Positions 32,531-43,650 of a DNA stretch of 64,000 nucleotides are shown here, one piece after another. Below the pieces are notes generated by a model that worked only from the letters and a program-made list of their open reading frames with translations, did no database searches and was not told where the DNA came from. The number at the start of each line of letters is the position of its first letter. Within the stretch, counting starts at the first letter, position 1. This DNA is from Paroedura picta (lineage: Eukaryota; Chordata; Lepidosauria; Squamata; Gekkonidae). The stretch spans positions 25,589,490-25,653,489 of the forward strand of contig NC_135382.1 in assembly GCF_049243985.1 (NCBI RefSeq), read 5' to 3'. A program made the translations under genes and the position numbers.

Positions 32531-32654
32531 TGGGTTTCCTGAATGTTTATCAAAAATCAATACCATACTAGTATTGGGATTTGGGAATATTGGGACATAC
32601 TGATAGTTCTCAGGTTTAATATATCTGAATCCAGAGTTTTTTGCATCTTCTGGT

Positions 32655-32765
32655 GTTGTCTACTTGGGCTGGAGCTTTCTGTCAGACAGCAGAATTACCT
32701 TCAAGGGAAGAGGCCAGGGAATGAAACGTGGTCCTTCTGCATACCAAAACAAGTGCCGTACTCCT
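32655..32765 (-). mobile_element. Very old tRNA-derived SINE remnant
   Basis: TCAGACAGCAGAATTACCTT, AATGAAACGTGGTCCTTCTG and GCATACCAAAACAAGTGCCG follow the order of the minus-strand SINE at 13090. Weak similarity only. Confidence 0.35.
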
Positions 32766-32889
32766 CCCTATTTTCAGTTGAGAAATATCAGAAAAAATTG
32801 TGTGCAGTGAATCTTTTTGATAGATTTTTTGCAGCCAGTGGTTTGATCCTGGGGCAGACTTGCCAAATTTGCCTTTCCTTTGTACTGCT

Positions 32890-33560
32890 GCAATAGTTTG
32901 GTCTCATTGCAGTAGTTCTTGAGAAAGCCACGAGAATGCTATCAAATAAGCTTCTTGCAGTGCTGTATTATGTGCGTGTTTTGAAATCCAGCCCTCTGGG
33001 GAGCGCATCAATTTCCAAGTGATATATATTTACATTCATCCTTTTTTTCCCCTTTTAAAATCTGCTATCCATGTGTCTGTGTACTAGCCCATTAAATATA
33101 AAATGCTTGTTCTGAAATTATAAAACATTTCTAGTAGGTATTTGGTCATAATAAATGCTCACTGTGCTACTTAATGAAATTGCTTGACATTTATGGGTAT
33201 AATTAAAACAAGTATAATCAATCAATCAATCAATTCATACACAATCCATTCAAACTGTACTTTTGAAAATCCCGTCTGATTTATGCTAGAGTTTGAGACT
33301 AGAAAGTTTAACACTTTCGTAACTGCTCGCTCCCACTTTTTGGGACTTCAAATGTTTGCTAGCCTGGAGGAAATAAGCAGTGCTTTTCCAGAATCGTCAC
33401 ATTTGATTCCTTGAATCATGCAAAAAAGTTAAAAGTCATTCCATTTATACTGAATCCTTCCCTTCAATAACATCATTTGATAGCTGTGTTGTAAAATACT
33501 CTTATCCTAGGCACAGTTCCAGCTTAAAATCTGTGCTACAGCTGTTTATATGAGTTTTCA
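32890..33560. promoter_or_regulatory. Candidate conserved non-coding block (AT-rich)
   Basis: Repeat-free apart from a short (AATC)n run at 33216-33234. It contains CATTAAATATAAAATGCTTG and GGTATAATTAAAACAAG type motifs. Inference from texture only. Confidence 0.25.
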
Positions 33561-35050
33561 GGGGCTTTTTTGTTGTTGTAAAAAACCAAGTAGTAGCCTA
33601 AATTTTGTTGGAATGAGCGACTCAGCATGCTTGGACACTGTAAGTGTGCATATGTTTTGTTTATTTATTTTATTTTTATTTATTATTTTCTTTTCTGAAT
33701 GTTTATGGCTGACTCACCCTGTTACTTTATTGTATTTTGATGTTGCCTCAGTGCAGGAAACTGAAGGAATAGACCAAATCACTTCTTTAACCTAAACATC
33801 TGAAAATGGCACATGGGAAGCGTTTTAAAGTTAAAAAATAAACAAAATATTTTATTCAACATAGAAGAGAAAGGGTCAGATGAAATCAGGGCTAAAATGT
33901 CTGAGGTGAATCAAATGTAACTCTGAGGTAACTTGGTCACAAACTCCAGTTCATGTTTCCAGTACACCAGAGTTATAGCTTTAGAACTGTTGAAATGAGA
34001 GGATTTTGTTTCAGTATTAACACTCCAGTATACTTTTTTGAGTTCATCTGACTCTTCAGGTTTCAGAAGGCATATATATATATACTACCTACTGCCTAAA
34101 TTCCTTCTCTAAATACTCCAGGAATCATTCCACCCTTTAGAGTTATGCACCTTTTCTCCTTTTCCTGGCCTGAATGGGGTTTTTTGCCGATCCTCCCACT
34201 CCTTCTTGCCAACATTCCCAGTTCTCAGTCAGTGCTAAACTGAATTCCCTTCAGAAGTTAGTTCCCAACTCTTTCTGCTCAACTGACGTTAGCCAATCAA
34301 ATTGCTTTGAGCAGCCTGTCACTCAAGGCTCTCTGGCTTTGTGAGTCAGTGACCCTTTACAGTCTTTCACATGCTTACATGGGACATGAGCTTTCAAAGT
34401 GCAATCCGCCACAGCCACTTTCTTCTGAACATCTCTTTTCCTGGAATCTGTCAAATGTTTTTAGACCATGTCAGGTTATTTGGGGCTTTTGCCCATCGGG
34501 GCTTCTCATTGGCCTCTGAGTTTAGAATTTTGATTTGGCAATCCCAGAAGGTCATGCAAAGGTCACAACTACCATGATCCTCTGTTACTGATTTTTTAAA
34601 AAGGGATGTTGGCTTGAAATATGGCAAAAGATCATAAAGCCTTTCTCAGTGTTTAAATGTCATCAATATCAATAGCCAATGACTTGTGTGCAATTGCGAT
34701 GTCACTCAGAAGGTTAGCAATCAATACTTGGGAATCTATTGAAAGTCCCCTCTGGAAGGGAATAAGAGAGAAGGCTCAGCAAGTGCCATTGGTAGCAAAC
34801 AGAACTTTGTAGTGGCAGAACTGTCATCTGAGAACATCCATATTAATAGCCAGACGTTGCCCATAGAAGAAAGGAATAACAGGAGAAACCAGTAGCTAGT
34901 CAAGATGAAAAGTCTTTGAATTGTTGCTTGTTTGGATGTCCGAATGATCCAAAATAAATACAAAAACGGGAGTGACAGCCAGAAGACAAAGATTAGCACA
35001 GCTGTACTCTTCATTCCCAATAAAAGCATTTGCAAAGGGGCATATCGCAT
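33560..35050. other. Intergenic sequence, no feature seen
   Basis: No exon or named repeat. An (AT)n dodecamer at 34074-34085 is the only simple repeat. Confidence 0.4.
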
Positions 35051-35054
35051 CCCA

Positions 35055-35115
35055 GTATTAATTTATTGCATTTTGCCCCACTTTTAACCCAAAAAGGGCT
35101 CCTGATGACTTACAG
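35055..35115 (-). mobile_element. Short LINE-tail fragment
   Basis: TAATTTATTGCATTTTGCCCC followed by CTCCTGATGACTTACAGC has the form of the antisense L2-type LINE end seen at 21849. Confidence 0.4.
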
Positions 35116-35290
35116 CTATTTAAAAAAGCAATATGTATTACTATTTCAACAGGAGCCCAAGGACAGTTTCTTAGTGTGAAGTCCACATATGTCGGAAGTG
35201 CATTAGGGATGCTAGACCCTAGGTGGGATCTGGGGATCCCCTAGAGTTAAACCTCATCTCCAGACACTCCAGAGTTCAGGTCCTTTGGGG

Positions 35291-35386
35291 AAGGGCTAGT
35301 CAACTTGTGGTCCTCCAGATGTCAATGGACTACAATTCCTATGAGCCCCTGACAACATCTGGAGGACCACAGGTTGACTACTCTTG
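35291..35386. mobile_element. Palindromic hAT-type MITE, internally shortened
   Basis: One arm of the family followed by part of the other, with the centre missing. It is flanked by CTTTGGGG on both sides (35283-35290 and 35387-35394), a perfect 8-bp target duplication. Confidence 0.9.
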
Positions 35387-35413
35387 CTTTGGGGTAAAAT
35401 AGATACTTTAGAG

Positions 35414-35498
35414 CAGGGGTAAAGCAGCAAATGCTGGCAGGGGCTCATGGGAATTGTAGTCCATGGACATCTGGAAGGCCTCAGTTTGACTACCCCTG
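35414..35498. mobile_element. Palindromic hAT-type MITE, left arm deleted
   Basis: CAGGGGTAAAGCAGCAAATG then the full right arm to GACTACCCCTG. The flanks are CTTTAGAG on both sides (35406-35413 and 35499-35506), a perfect duplication. The element probably moved in this shortened form, or lost the arm afterwards. Confidence 0.9.
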
Positions 35499-35629
35499 CT
35501 TTAGAGGGTGACCTCTATGGCACTATACCCTTGTGAGGTCCCTCTCCTCCCCAGACTCCACCCTCAAATCTCCAGAAATTTTGCAACCTAGAACTGGCAA
35601 CTGTACACTGCTACTCTCCATTGGTGGCC

Positions 35630-35709
35630 ATGGAGAGGACTGCAATTCCAAGGGGTTCATAGGAAGTGTAGTCCATGGACATCTAGAGATCCACAGTTTG
35701 GTCACCCCT
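35630..35709. mobile_element. Older right half of the same MITE family
   Basis: GGTTCATAGGAAGTGTAGTCC, ATGGACATCTAGAGATCCAC and TTTGGTCACCCCTG match the right arm with several differences. Third member of the family within 420 bp. Confidence 0.7.
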
Positions 35710-36615
35710 GTTATAGCTGACATTAAATTCAGGCCTGATGGAAATGTGCCTGGTGGATGTCGCATCTTCTAGTAACCCCCGGGATGGACCATGTTGATGT
35801 GTTTCCTCATGCCTACTTCTTCCTTCTCTCCAAAGCAAAAAGCCAATCCTGACTTTTGTCTACCATTCTGGAACAGAAGATGCTTCAGAAAAGGAAGCAT
35901 CACTTTTACATCTTTAGGGAGCACCAATTACAAAAAACCCCACTACCTTCATCACAACTTGTGGCCCAACATTAATCGCCTCTGGTCAGCTGATGGTCAT
36001 TCTTCCCTTTGCACCCATCTGCCCCACTGCTGTGCACGTGGACTGCCCCCATGATCAACAACTTTCAAAAAACAGCATACCTGGTCATGGGCACATAGCC
36101 TACATCCATATGTGTTTCATGGGTATAGGAACCATAACCACATGAAACAAATATGTATGGGTGGAGATGGAAACTCCACTCTCAGCTATATGTATTGTAA
36201 AGATTTATGTTGCATAAACAGAGCTATCGTATTGATAGGCACAAGAGATTTTAAGCAGAAACAGGGTACCTAATTCCCATTCCTACCCACTGCTCTATGT
36301 TGATTCTGATAATAATACAATAGGGAAAACTATTTCTTCTCTAAGCACTATATTCCTTTGGCCTCCGCTGCCTGATTTTTCCTCTCTTCTCAATTATTGT
36401 TTTATCAATATTCTCATCAAGAAGCACAGCAATATCCATCTGTTTAATGGCCTTGTCCTGCATATGCACTACCCTTATATCAAGACAATGATGGCACACA
36501 GACGTACCAATAACTTCTGCAGGGCCCCAGACAGCTTTCTTTTTCTGATCTTCTGTGACTAGCTGATACCAAGAATAAGTACAGTTATTGCTACTGTAGG
36601 AACAGTAGACCCAAT
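35710..36615. other. Intergenic sequence, no feature seen
   Basis: No exon or named repeat seen. Confidence 0.4.
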
Positions 36616-36673
36616 TGGCTCATGGGAATTGTAGTCCATGGACATCTGGAGGGCTGCAGTTTGACTACCCCTG
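36616..36673. mobile_element. Right half of palindromic hAT-type MITE
   Basis: GGCTCATGGGAATTGTAGTC to GACTACCCCTG. It is followed by TCTTAGAGCAAGGGCTGAA, which also borders the MITE half at 40627 in reverse. Confidence 0.85.
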
Positions 36674-36716
36674 TCTTAGAGCAAGGGCTGAATTTATGAA
36701 AAACCCTTCTTTATAG

Positions 36717-36760
36717 AAGGAGAAGGAGAAGAAAAGAAGAAGAAAAGAAGAAGAAGAAGT
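36717..36760. repeat. Interrupted (GAA)n tract
   Basis: GAA triplets broken by GAAAA steps. The same interrupted pattern recurs at 58440-58528. Confidence 0.85.
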
Positions 36761-36769
36761 CAATGGAAT

Positions 36770-37200
36770 TTGCTCTGTGGGGCCGCAAGAATATCATATA
36801 TTCCCTCCACAGAGCATTAAGATCAATGGAGTAAAATCTGCCCGAGGTCCTCTGCTCTAAGGAGATGAAACTGCCCTCAACCAGGGCCAGGGTCTTCTTG
36901 ACCTTGGCCCCAGCCTTGTGGAACACTGCCAAAACAGATCAGGGCCCTGCAGGACCATAACCAGTTCCACAGAGCCTGCGATATGGAGTTGCTCTACCAG
37001 GCCTATGGCCAGGGCTTGGAGAGAGCATCAAGACTTGAGACTGAGGGAAGACTGCTCTAAGACCTGTGAACTCCCCCCCTGTTTAAACTAGATGGGGACA
37101 TTTGGAATCAAAACTGTTTGTGATATTATGATTTTATTGATTGCAATGTAACCATGTTGTCACCTATCCTGAGATACACAGGAAAGGTGGATCATACAAA
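36770..37200 (+). mobile_element. L2-type LINE 3' end
   Basis: The plus strand carries the text seen antisense at 24577-24700 (for example CCTTGTGGAACACTGCC, GGAGTTGCTCTACCAGGCCT) and a tail ATGTTGTCACCTATCCTGAG. Truncated and decayed. Confidence 0.7.
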
Positions 37201-38309
37201 TGTGTGTGCGTACATATACATATAATTTTATATAGCCCAGGTTTTAATGTTTGCTCCCTGAAAGAGCAAGTGTAAAGAAAGGATAATGGTAAAAAATGTA
37301 AATCTCCTGAAAACATGTGAAATGTTGGTCAGAAGAGAATTTCTAATAGAAGAACCTTTTCTTTTTATCCATTTTATCCATTACAGAAGAGAAAGAACCC
37401 ATGAGAGAGAGAGAATCTTGATATGTGTTGGCATAAGTCTGGGGTATAAATCATTATCAAGAACAAGCCCATGCATATTGACAGTGTTATGGGGCCATTC
37501 CATTCCCATTTCTACTGAAAAGGTCTTCTTTGGAAACTGGAAATGGCACATATTGAGGGCAAGCAAAATAATTCCACCTTTTAAAAAACACGTGAGAATT
37601 AAGAAAATATCAGCAGCATTTCACTTTTACAGGGAAGAAAGGAAATGCTACAGGGAGAAAACAAATGGGTGGAGAAGATGCAGGGTTTCAGCTTCTTCTA
37701 AATGTGTGTGTGTGTGTGTGTGTGTGTGGGGGGGGAAACTAAGGCATATAGACGGATGCAAATGAGTTACTTCAGAGTAGCTGCTTCAGACCTAAGGGCC
37801 CCTCAACCAAATCCCAGGAGGCCAAACACACACAAACATTTCTCGCTGCCTTTCACAAAAAGCTTGGCAGAAATATATGCCAACAAAGGCTATATTCAGC
37901 AATAGAAAGAGAAGCGACATAAATCAGTCCCAGGGAAAGCAAATGGACACTTTGGATCTGTTTCTCCTCTTGCCCAGACCGATGTAAATCAAGAACGACA
38001 GCGAGAAAATTATGAGGAAGACCCAATTCGACCAGTAAGGGAATGCAGGAAACGAAGCCAACAAGACAAGAGGTCCAAATGAAAGATGAGGGGGTGGGAT
38101 GGACTGGGCCTTGATGGTATAAATCTCTAGTAGATATGGGTTGATTCTTATTTCTTCCATAGAGTAGGAGGGCTTGGGAGGGTGCTGGGGCTTGGTATCT
38201 GTGCTCAGGGACTGTCTTGATTTAATGATGGTAGTGAAGGATTACTGCAGAGTCAGCATCTTTTTATGACTGCATGCGCAAATTCACGGAGAGTCTGTTC
38301 TAATAGATT
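37201..38309. other. Intergenic sequence with a (GT)n-(G)n tract
   Basis: (GT)12 at 37704-37728 followed by eight G. The frames at 37286-37765 run through it and resemble no family I know. Confidence 0.5.
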
Positions 38310-38317
38310 CTCTAGGA

Positions 38318-38455
38318 CAGGGGTAGTCAAACTGCGGCCCTCCAGATGTCCATGGACTATAATTCCCAGGAGCCCCCTGCCAGTGAATGCTGGCAGGGGG
38401 CTCCTGGGAATTGTAGTCCATGGACATCTGGAGGGCCGCAGTTTGACTACCCCTG
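38318..38455. mobile_element. Intact palindromic hAT-type MITE (138 bp)
   Basis: The best copy of the family. Each half is the near-perfect reverse complement of the other, from CAGGGGTAGTCAAACTGCGG to the mirrored end, with a short centre AGTGAATG. The flanks CTCTAGGA and CTCTAAGA form an 8-bp target duplication with one difference. It would fold into one long hairpin. Confidence 0.95.
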
Positions 38456-38463
38456 CTCTAAGA

Positions 38464-39049
38464 TATGGAGACAACCATGTGGCACTTTCAAAACCACAAA
38501 GAGGGAAACAATCAACTAGTTCATGATGCAGTAAGACCTTTGTCTAATTGATCCTTCTGATTTGAGTTCTCTGTTCGGGGCCGTTTTGAATTTTGAGAGC
38601 CACCATAAAATGGCTGCCATGCAGGGTGCAACCTACCACAAAATGGCCACTGTTGCAGCAGGAACCAAACACGAAACATTGGGAGGTTTCAAATCAAGGT
38701 TCCTTCTATAATGGAGGCAGCTGTTTCCAAATAAGGGCTCCCTTTTGGCACAAAGGGGACGTCTCCTGGGCTGTTCTGTACAACATTGTGGGCCACTTTT
38801 TGGCCTATATTTCTACAAAATTACACTGCCAACTATTTTCCTCCTGTTCACAGTTCATCGACTCCAATTCAATGCCAATGCAAAGCCATAACTATGGATT
38901 TGTCTAGATTTTTGTAAATATGAATTTGAAAAAAACATTGGGTTTTGCATCTCATGATATCTCAGGCACTGTGTAGGATCTAAGCAAGCAGTGCTTGTAT
39001 CAGATTTTTGCTTCACCTTGCAAAAGCTATATTTTTAATGTAACGATCT
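38464..39049. other. Intergenic sequence with CAAAATGGC motifs
   Basis: AAAATGGCTGCCATGC and CACAAAATGGCCACTG occur 40 bp apart. Similar words at 22384 suggest an unassigned dispersed repeat. No exon. Confidence 0.35.
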
Positions 39050-39181
39050 GACCTAGGCACAGTCTCCACTTACTTTGTTTATTCCATTGTCAATCCTGTT
39101 GAATTCAGATCGCTTTGAACTCAGATCTTCCTCCCCCCCCCATTGAAACAGGAAAGTCTTCTGCACGTGGTTAGGGTAGTT

Positions 39182-39290
39182 CAGAAGGGGGGGGGGGGAG
39201 CCAAGCCTCTTTCTTTTCTTGAAGGGTGGGGGGAGAGGAGTCAAGAAGGGAGCCTCTTTCTTTTCTTGGAGGGGAGGGGGGGGGGGAGAT
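39182..39290. repeat. G-rich tandem duplication, quadruplex-prone
   Basis: Two copies of a unit containing GCCTCTTTCTTTTCTTG, each bounded by runs of 6 to 13 G. The G runs could form a quadruplex on the plus strand. Confidence 0.75.
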
Positions 39291-40129
39291 GATTGAAAAG
39301 GCAGAGAAGGGAGAAAAAATCCAGGAAGAAGTTGAGAGAAATTAGGGGCTTCTCCTTTAAGGCAAGTTTGTCACATGACCACCTGTGGCCAATCATGGGT
39401 CCTCTACCATGGAAGAGAGCCCATATTCAAAACAGCCTTTAAATATTGAGGGTTAAAAGCAATCTAAGATATCGCACAATAAAGGTAGGGTCACTCCGGA
39501 TCAATCCTTCTTGCTGCAGAAGGAAATTTTAAATCGCCCCAAATCCAAACGGAAATCGCATTCTGTGTAGAGGGCAGGGACTGAATCGATCTGGGGTTGG
39601 AATAAAAACTCTGTACAGTTTATACCCTAGACTGTGACCCTTGACACATGGTACTTGTACTGTATTTTATCCCTAAATTTTGCTTGTTTCTTTGTAGCCT
39701 CGGTAGACCAAAGACATCCAGTTTTCCCAGTGCCATTGAATCCTACCCCAAGAAATTAAGTATTTTGCTCCTAAATTAATGGATCTGGCCATATGTATCA
39801 TCAGCAATCTCGTCTCTCCTCCTGGCCTATTGAGTAGCTCCTCACTTTGAAATTTGAAAGGCCAAGTGATCTCCAGGCCCTCGGGCAGCACTGTGGGAAT
39901 GCCAAAGTCTAAATTCCAAAGCAGCTTTCCTGAGTAATAATAAATATCATGCAGGGAGTTCTGGATTTGTCCAAGAAATCAGGCAGGGCTCGACTTTCCC
40001 TACCAAGTTACAGTGGCGTAGAGCAGAGGCATGGTTGTGTTGTGGGGGGACCACAACATCTATTCGTATAACCCTGTTTAAGCTATTTGCATGGGAAGGC
40101 TGCGGAGCTGTTCTAAACCTCTCCTCTTT
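39291..40129. other. Intergenic sequence, no feature seen
   Basis: No exon seen. The part from 39470 to 39600 (ATATCGCACAATAAAGGTAG, GGAAATCGCATTCTGTGTAG) looks like a transposon end, but no second copy is in the window. Confidence 0.35.
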
Positions 40130-40450
40130 TTTATTTTTGGTTTTGTTTTACACACTGGAGCAAAGTGTTTAAAGAGCTAGCATTGAGATAATGGCCTACT
40201 TTCTCCAAAGAGCTATTTATTAGGAAGAGGGCCTATTTTCTCGTTGGCTGCCCGCCAGAGAGCCACTTTGGGCATGTGGAAAGGCTTGTTAGTGCCCAGC
40301 AGGACTTCCATCAACGATTCTTTGCAAACCCCCTTTCGGAGACCCCTCCCATGATAATAATCCTAATGGGTGCTGCTAGTTTATACGAGGGAGAGTGTAG
40401 CTGTTGCTAGTGTTGTTCCAGGAAGAGATTTTCTTTTTCTGTCATTGACT
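40130..40450. promoter_or_regulatory. Candidate conserved non-coding block
   Basis: Repeat-free, with motifs such as GAGATAATGGCC, AGAGCTATTTATTAGG and GATTCTTTGCAAACCC. Inference from texture only. Confidence 0.3.
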
Positions 40451-40480
40451 TTGTTTAGAACCCTTGATGCCTCTTAATTT

Positions 40481-40598
40481 TCTTCTTCTTCTTCTTCTTC
40501 TTCTTCTTCTTCTTCTTCTTCTTCTTCTTCTTCTTCTTCTTCTTCTTCTTCTTCTTCTTCTTCTTCTTCTTCTTCTTCTTCTTCTTCTTCTTCTTCTT
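40481..40598. repeat. Long uninterrupted (TTC)n microsatellite
   Basis: 118 bp of pure TTC repeats. Such tracts arise here from the CTT tails of Sauria SINEs, but no SINE body adjoins this one. Confidence 0.97.
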
Positions 40599-40626
40599 TA
40601 AAAGAAGTTCAGCCCTTGCTCTAAGA

Positions 40627-40692
40627 CAGGGGTAGTCAAACTGCGGTCCTCCAGATGTCCATGGACTACAATTCCCATGAGCCCCTGCCGCA
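40627..40692. mobile_element. Left half of palindromic hAT-type MITE
   Basis: CAGGGGTAGTCAAACTGCGG to GAGCCCCTGCC, with the right arm missing. Its outer flank is the reverse complement of the flank at 36674-36692. Confidence 0.85.
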
Positions 40693-41511
40693 GTTTGGCG
40701 GATAGGAACTTTTGGGAAGACATTGCCTGCCTCTGAGCATCCTCAGAATGAAATTCTACAGAAATTGCTCCCCCTCCTCTTTTTTGCATTTCTGTTGACT
40801 CAAAATAGAATTGTTTCAAATACTAAACAAAAGTTTGTGCATTCCACTGCTCAGGAGCCAGTTGCTTAATAGGCGCGAGGCCATGCCTGCCTCTCTCCTT
40901 GAGTTAACCCCTCTGCTCAGCTGAGCAGGAAGGCCAGCAAAACCTCAGAATAGGGACAGAAAGGGGTTGTACCCCCTTGTCCCTTCTCTTCCCTGTGGCT
41001 CACAGCATCAGACCACACCTTCCTCCTCAGCCTGCTCCTTGGCTTGTCTTATGTAGGCCCCCTGAGTAGCTCCACAACCTGGCTGGCCTTTCCTAGTCCC
41101 TTGGCCTCCTTGGCCAAAGAGAGGAGCCCTGGTATCCCCAGGATCGTTCGTGGTTGTTGCATTTTTCCTCCCCATGCTGGCTGTTTGCTGTATGGTTCTT
41201 CTGGTTGCTTCTGTGCCTTCTCCCAGCCTTGACTGGGCAGGGTCACTGTTGTCAGCAGCTGCCAGCTATCCTCAGCTTTAAGGGGCAGGGGCGACCGTCT
41301 GAGCTCCCGTCCTGCTTCATCTCCTCTTCCTGTCTTGCAGCATCTATGCTGGTTCTTGAAAGCATCTATTGCTTCCAGGTAAGCCCGAGGGAAGGCCCAA
41401 AGCCAGATAATGGACTCACTCACTGAAGTTCTTTCAAAGGATCCCTTAATCCTTAATGAAATTCTTATTGTGGGCAATGAAATTAGGTGATAGTTTTCAA
41501 ATGTGTATGTA
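40693..41511. other. Intergenic sequence, no feature seen
   Basis: GC-richer than its surroundings. A 142-codon minus-strand frame at 41049-41477 has no resemblance to a known family and no splice or codon evidence. Confidence 0.4.
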
Positions 41512-41519
41512 GTTTAGAG

Positions 41520-41891
41520 CAGGGATCCCCAACCTTTTTATCACTGGGATCAGTCAACGCTTGACAATTTTACTGAGGCCTGGGAGGGGGTAGTCTTTTG
41601 CCAAGGGATGTCGCCGCTGCCTGAGCCTCTGCTCCACTTGCTTTTCCGCCGGCGCCCTTGACTTCCCACTGCCCACTGGGGGGCACTGCCAGAAGCAGCT
41701 GCGCAGTGCCACGCCGAGGGGGAGCCCCAGCCATGGCGGCCGCTGGAGAGCACCAAAGGTGAGCTGGCGGCAGAGTGGCAGGGCAGCCCCTGAGGCAGCA
41801 GCTGGGGAGGAGGACAAGGAGGAGCTGCGGCCTGGTACCGACTGATCCACAGACCGGTACTGGTCAGTGGACCGGGGGTTGGGGACCACTG
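41520..41891. mobile_element. hAT-type non-autonomous element, GC-rich interior
   Basis: Ends CAGGGATCCCCAACCTTTTT and GGGGGTTGGGGACCACTG are inverted. GTTTAGAG flanks both sides as a perfect 8-bp duplication (41512-41519, 41892-41899). The first 65 bp match the element at 15335, but the interior is different and GC-rich (CGCCGGCGCC-type). Confidence 0.9.
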
Positions 41892-42359
41892 GTTTAGAGA
41901 GCAAGATTGTGGTGCATGAATAACAACTGGGGAAATGTTTAAATCATGGCAGCCTGGAACCTATGATTCCAAACAAAACTACTTTTTTGGTAATCTCATG
42001 GGGGGAACAGTAAATCTATGTTCTCACAGGAATTTCAGAACACAACTTCTCTATTGCAACCCAGCTCCAACTGACATAGGAACTGAAAGCTAAGGAAGAA
42101 CAAATTCAGGGGGTGGAGCTTTTCGCCGCTCCTGATCACGTTCCACTTAACTCTTTACTCTCCCTTTTATTACAACTACAGTTCCCAGAGGGCAGTGGGC
42201 TAATGCTTAAATGTCTGGCCCCATCAGTAACCATGCGCCAATATGGAGGAGAACTGAAGCAAAACAAGACAAGCTTGTTCTCAGTGCTCGCTGTGAAGGC
42301 TCGTAAATACGGAATCAGTTCTGTCTTGAGCCAAGGGCAGCGTGCCCAATGCTAATTGT

Positions 42360-43070
42360 TCTCTATACCCCTTGCCAAATTTAGCAAATCTGCCATCTCT
42401 ATCATAAGATGCAGCCGTATTTGAGAATGGGGAGAGGCCACTGCAGGAGAGACCCAGGCCTACTTGAGATTATGCAGAAATAGCAATAAGGAGCGGAAAA
42501 TGCAAGAACGATTGCTCCAATCATTTCCATTTCGAATTTACTTAGTTATTGAAACAAACGAGGCTGTCTCGATGTCTGTAATGTATGATTCCCAGCTGAT
42601 GTGGAGGGCAGGAAAATAGTTAACGTCTTAAAGAAGTTATAACAGCACAGTTTATATTCTCCCTGGAGATCGTTTCTAGATGTAGCCAAAACACAAGCTG
42701 TTGGCAAAAATGCAAAAGTCACTTTTAGTAGAAATAGGAGACTGGGTGATTTCTGATCCCCTTTGCCATATGGTTTGCTGACAACTCTTCCCCCCCCCCA
42801 CACACACAGAGTAATTTAAACACTCACACATCATAACTGGACTGAGATGTGTACCTTTCATGCTCAGTTATTATTAGCACTACGCGTCAAAGGGTACCGG
42901 CCGTCTGTTTGAGGCTGAGATCGTCATCGGGGATGTTAAAGAATAGAGTGAAAATAATCTTTCGGCGAGAAACTGCTCTTTTCTGCCTGCCTGGAACAAA
43001 ACTCCGGCTGGCTGTGCCAGCTCCTCCCCATCACCACACCGAGGGAATTCAACAGAAATGGTAATTAAAA
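42360..43070. promoter_or_regulatory. Candidate conserved non-coding block
   Basis: Mostly repeat-free except a C-run near 42790. It contains AATAAGGAGCGGAAAATGCA and CATTTCGAATTTACTTAG. Inference from texture only. Confidence 0.22.
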
Positions 43071-43224
43071 TTCAGGGCTTGTTTGGTTGTCGGTTGCATA
43101 TAAGCGTCATGAATAAGAGGCCCAGGAAAAAGGAACAAACACGTTGGAAATATTGGTAAAACTGGGCAAAACAAAACCAAAAAAGAGAGGAAAATCTGTG
43201 GGTTTTGCAAAGCAATAAACGAAC

Positions 43225-43365
43225 ACAGCTGGATTGCCATTGCCTGCCACTGCCTAGCCATGGAGGTCTCTCATCCATGTACAAACCAGGGCCTATTTGG
43301 ATCACTTCTGAGATCTGATGAGATTGAGCTAGCCTGAGCCATGCTGGGGACAATTCACATACTGG
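43225..43365 (-). mobile_element. 5S-rRNA-derived SINE fragment
   Basis: GGATTGCCATTGCCTGCCAC, GGTCTCTCATCCATGTACAA and CTTCTGAGATCTGATGAGAT follow the antisense 5S core and SINE body in order. Confidence 0.75.
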
Positions 43366-43464
43366 CTCAGATCTTGGCCTTCCCAGGAGGTTGATGCAGA
43401 CATGAATAAATGAAAGCAGTAGTTTACAAACACACCGCTAAGGAACCTACCACTTCTCTGCAGA

Positions 43465-43650
43465 AGGTAGGGTTGGCAGCTCCGGGCTGGGAAATACTTG
43501 GAAACTTTAGGGGTGGTGCCGGGAGTGGGCAGGATTGGAGGCTGGGAGGGACCTCAGTGGAGTATAATGCTCTGGAGCCCTTCCTCCCAAGCAGCCATTT
43601 CCTCCAGGAGAACAAGTCTGGAGATGACTTGCAATTCCAGAGAATCCCCT
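43465..43650 (+). mobile_element. GGTTGGCAACCCT repeat, 3' end lost
   Basis: TAGGGTTGGCAGCTCCGGGC, TGGGAAATACTTGGAAAC and CCATTTCCTCCAGGAGAAC match the copy at 10432. The right end is missing. Confidence 0.7.

Larger units (their letters stand above)
35207..35612 (-). mobile_element. GGTTGGCAACCCT repeat carrying two nested MITEs
   Basis: Host pieces TAGGGATGCTAGACCC to CAGGTCCTTTGGGG, a middle piece, and GGTGACCTCTATGGCACTAT to AACTGGCAACTGTA together follow the copy at 18760. Two separate palindromic hAT MITEs interrupt it at 35291 and 35414. Confidence 0.75.

Noticed and set aside
38318-38455. A microRNA precursor gene
   Set aside because: The hairpin is a dispersed MITE with a target duplication. 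Small RNAs might still arise from it, but nothing marks it as a dedicated gene.
41049-41477. A 142-codon minus-strand frame
   Set aside because: No recognisable domain, no splice or promoter context, and the region is GC-richer, which favours chance frames.
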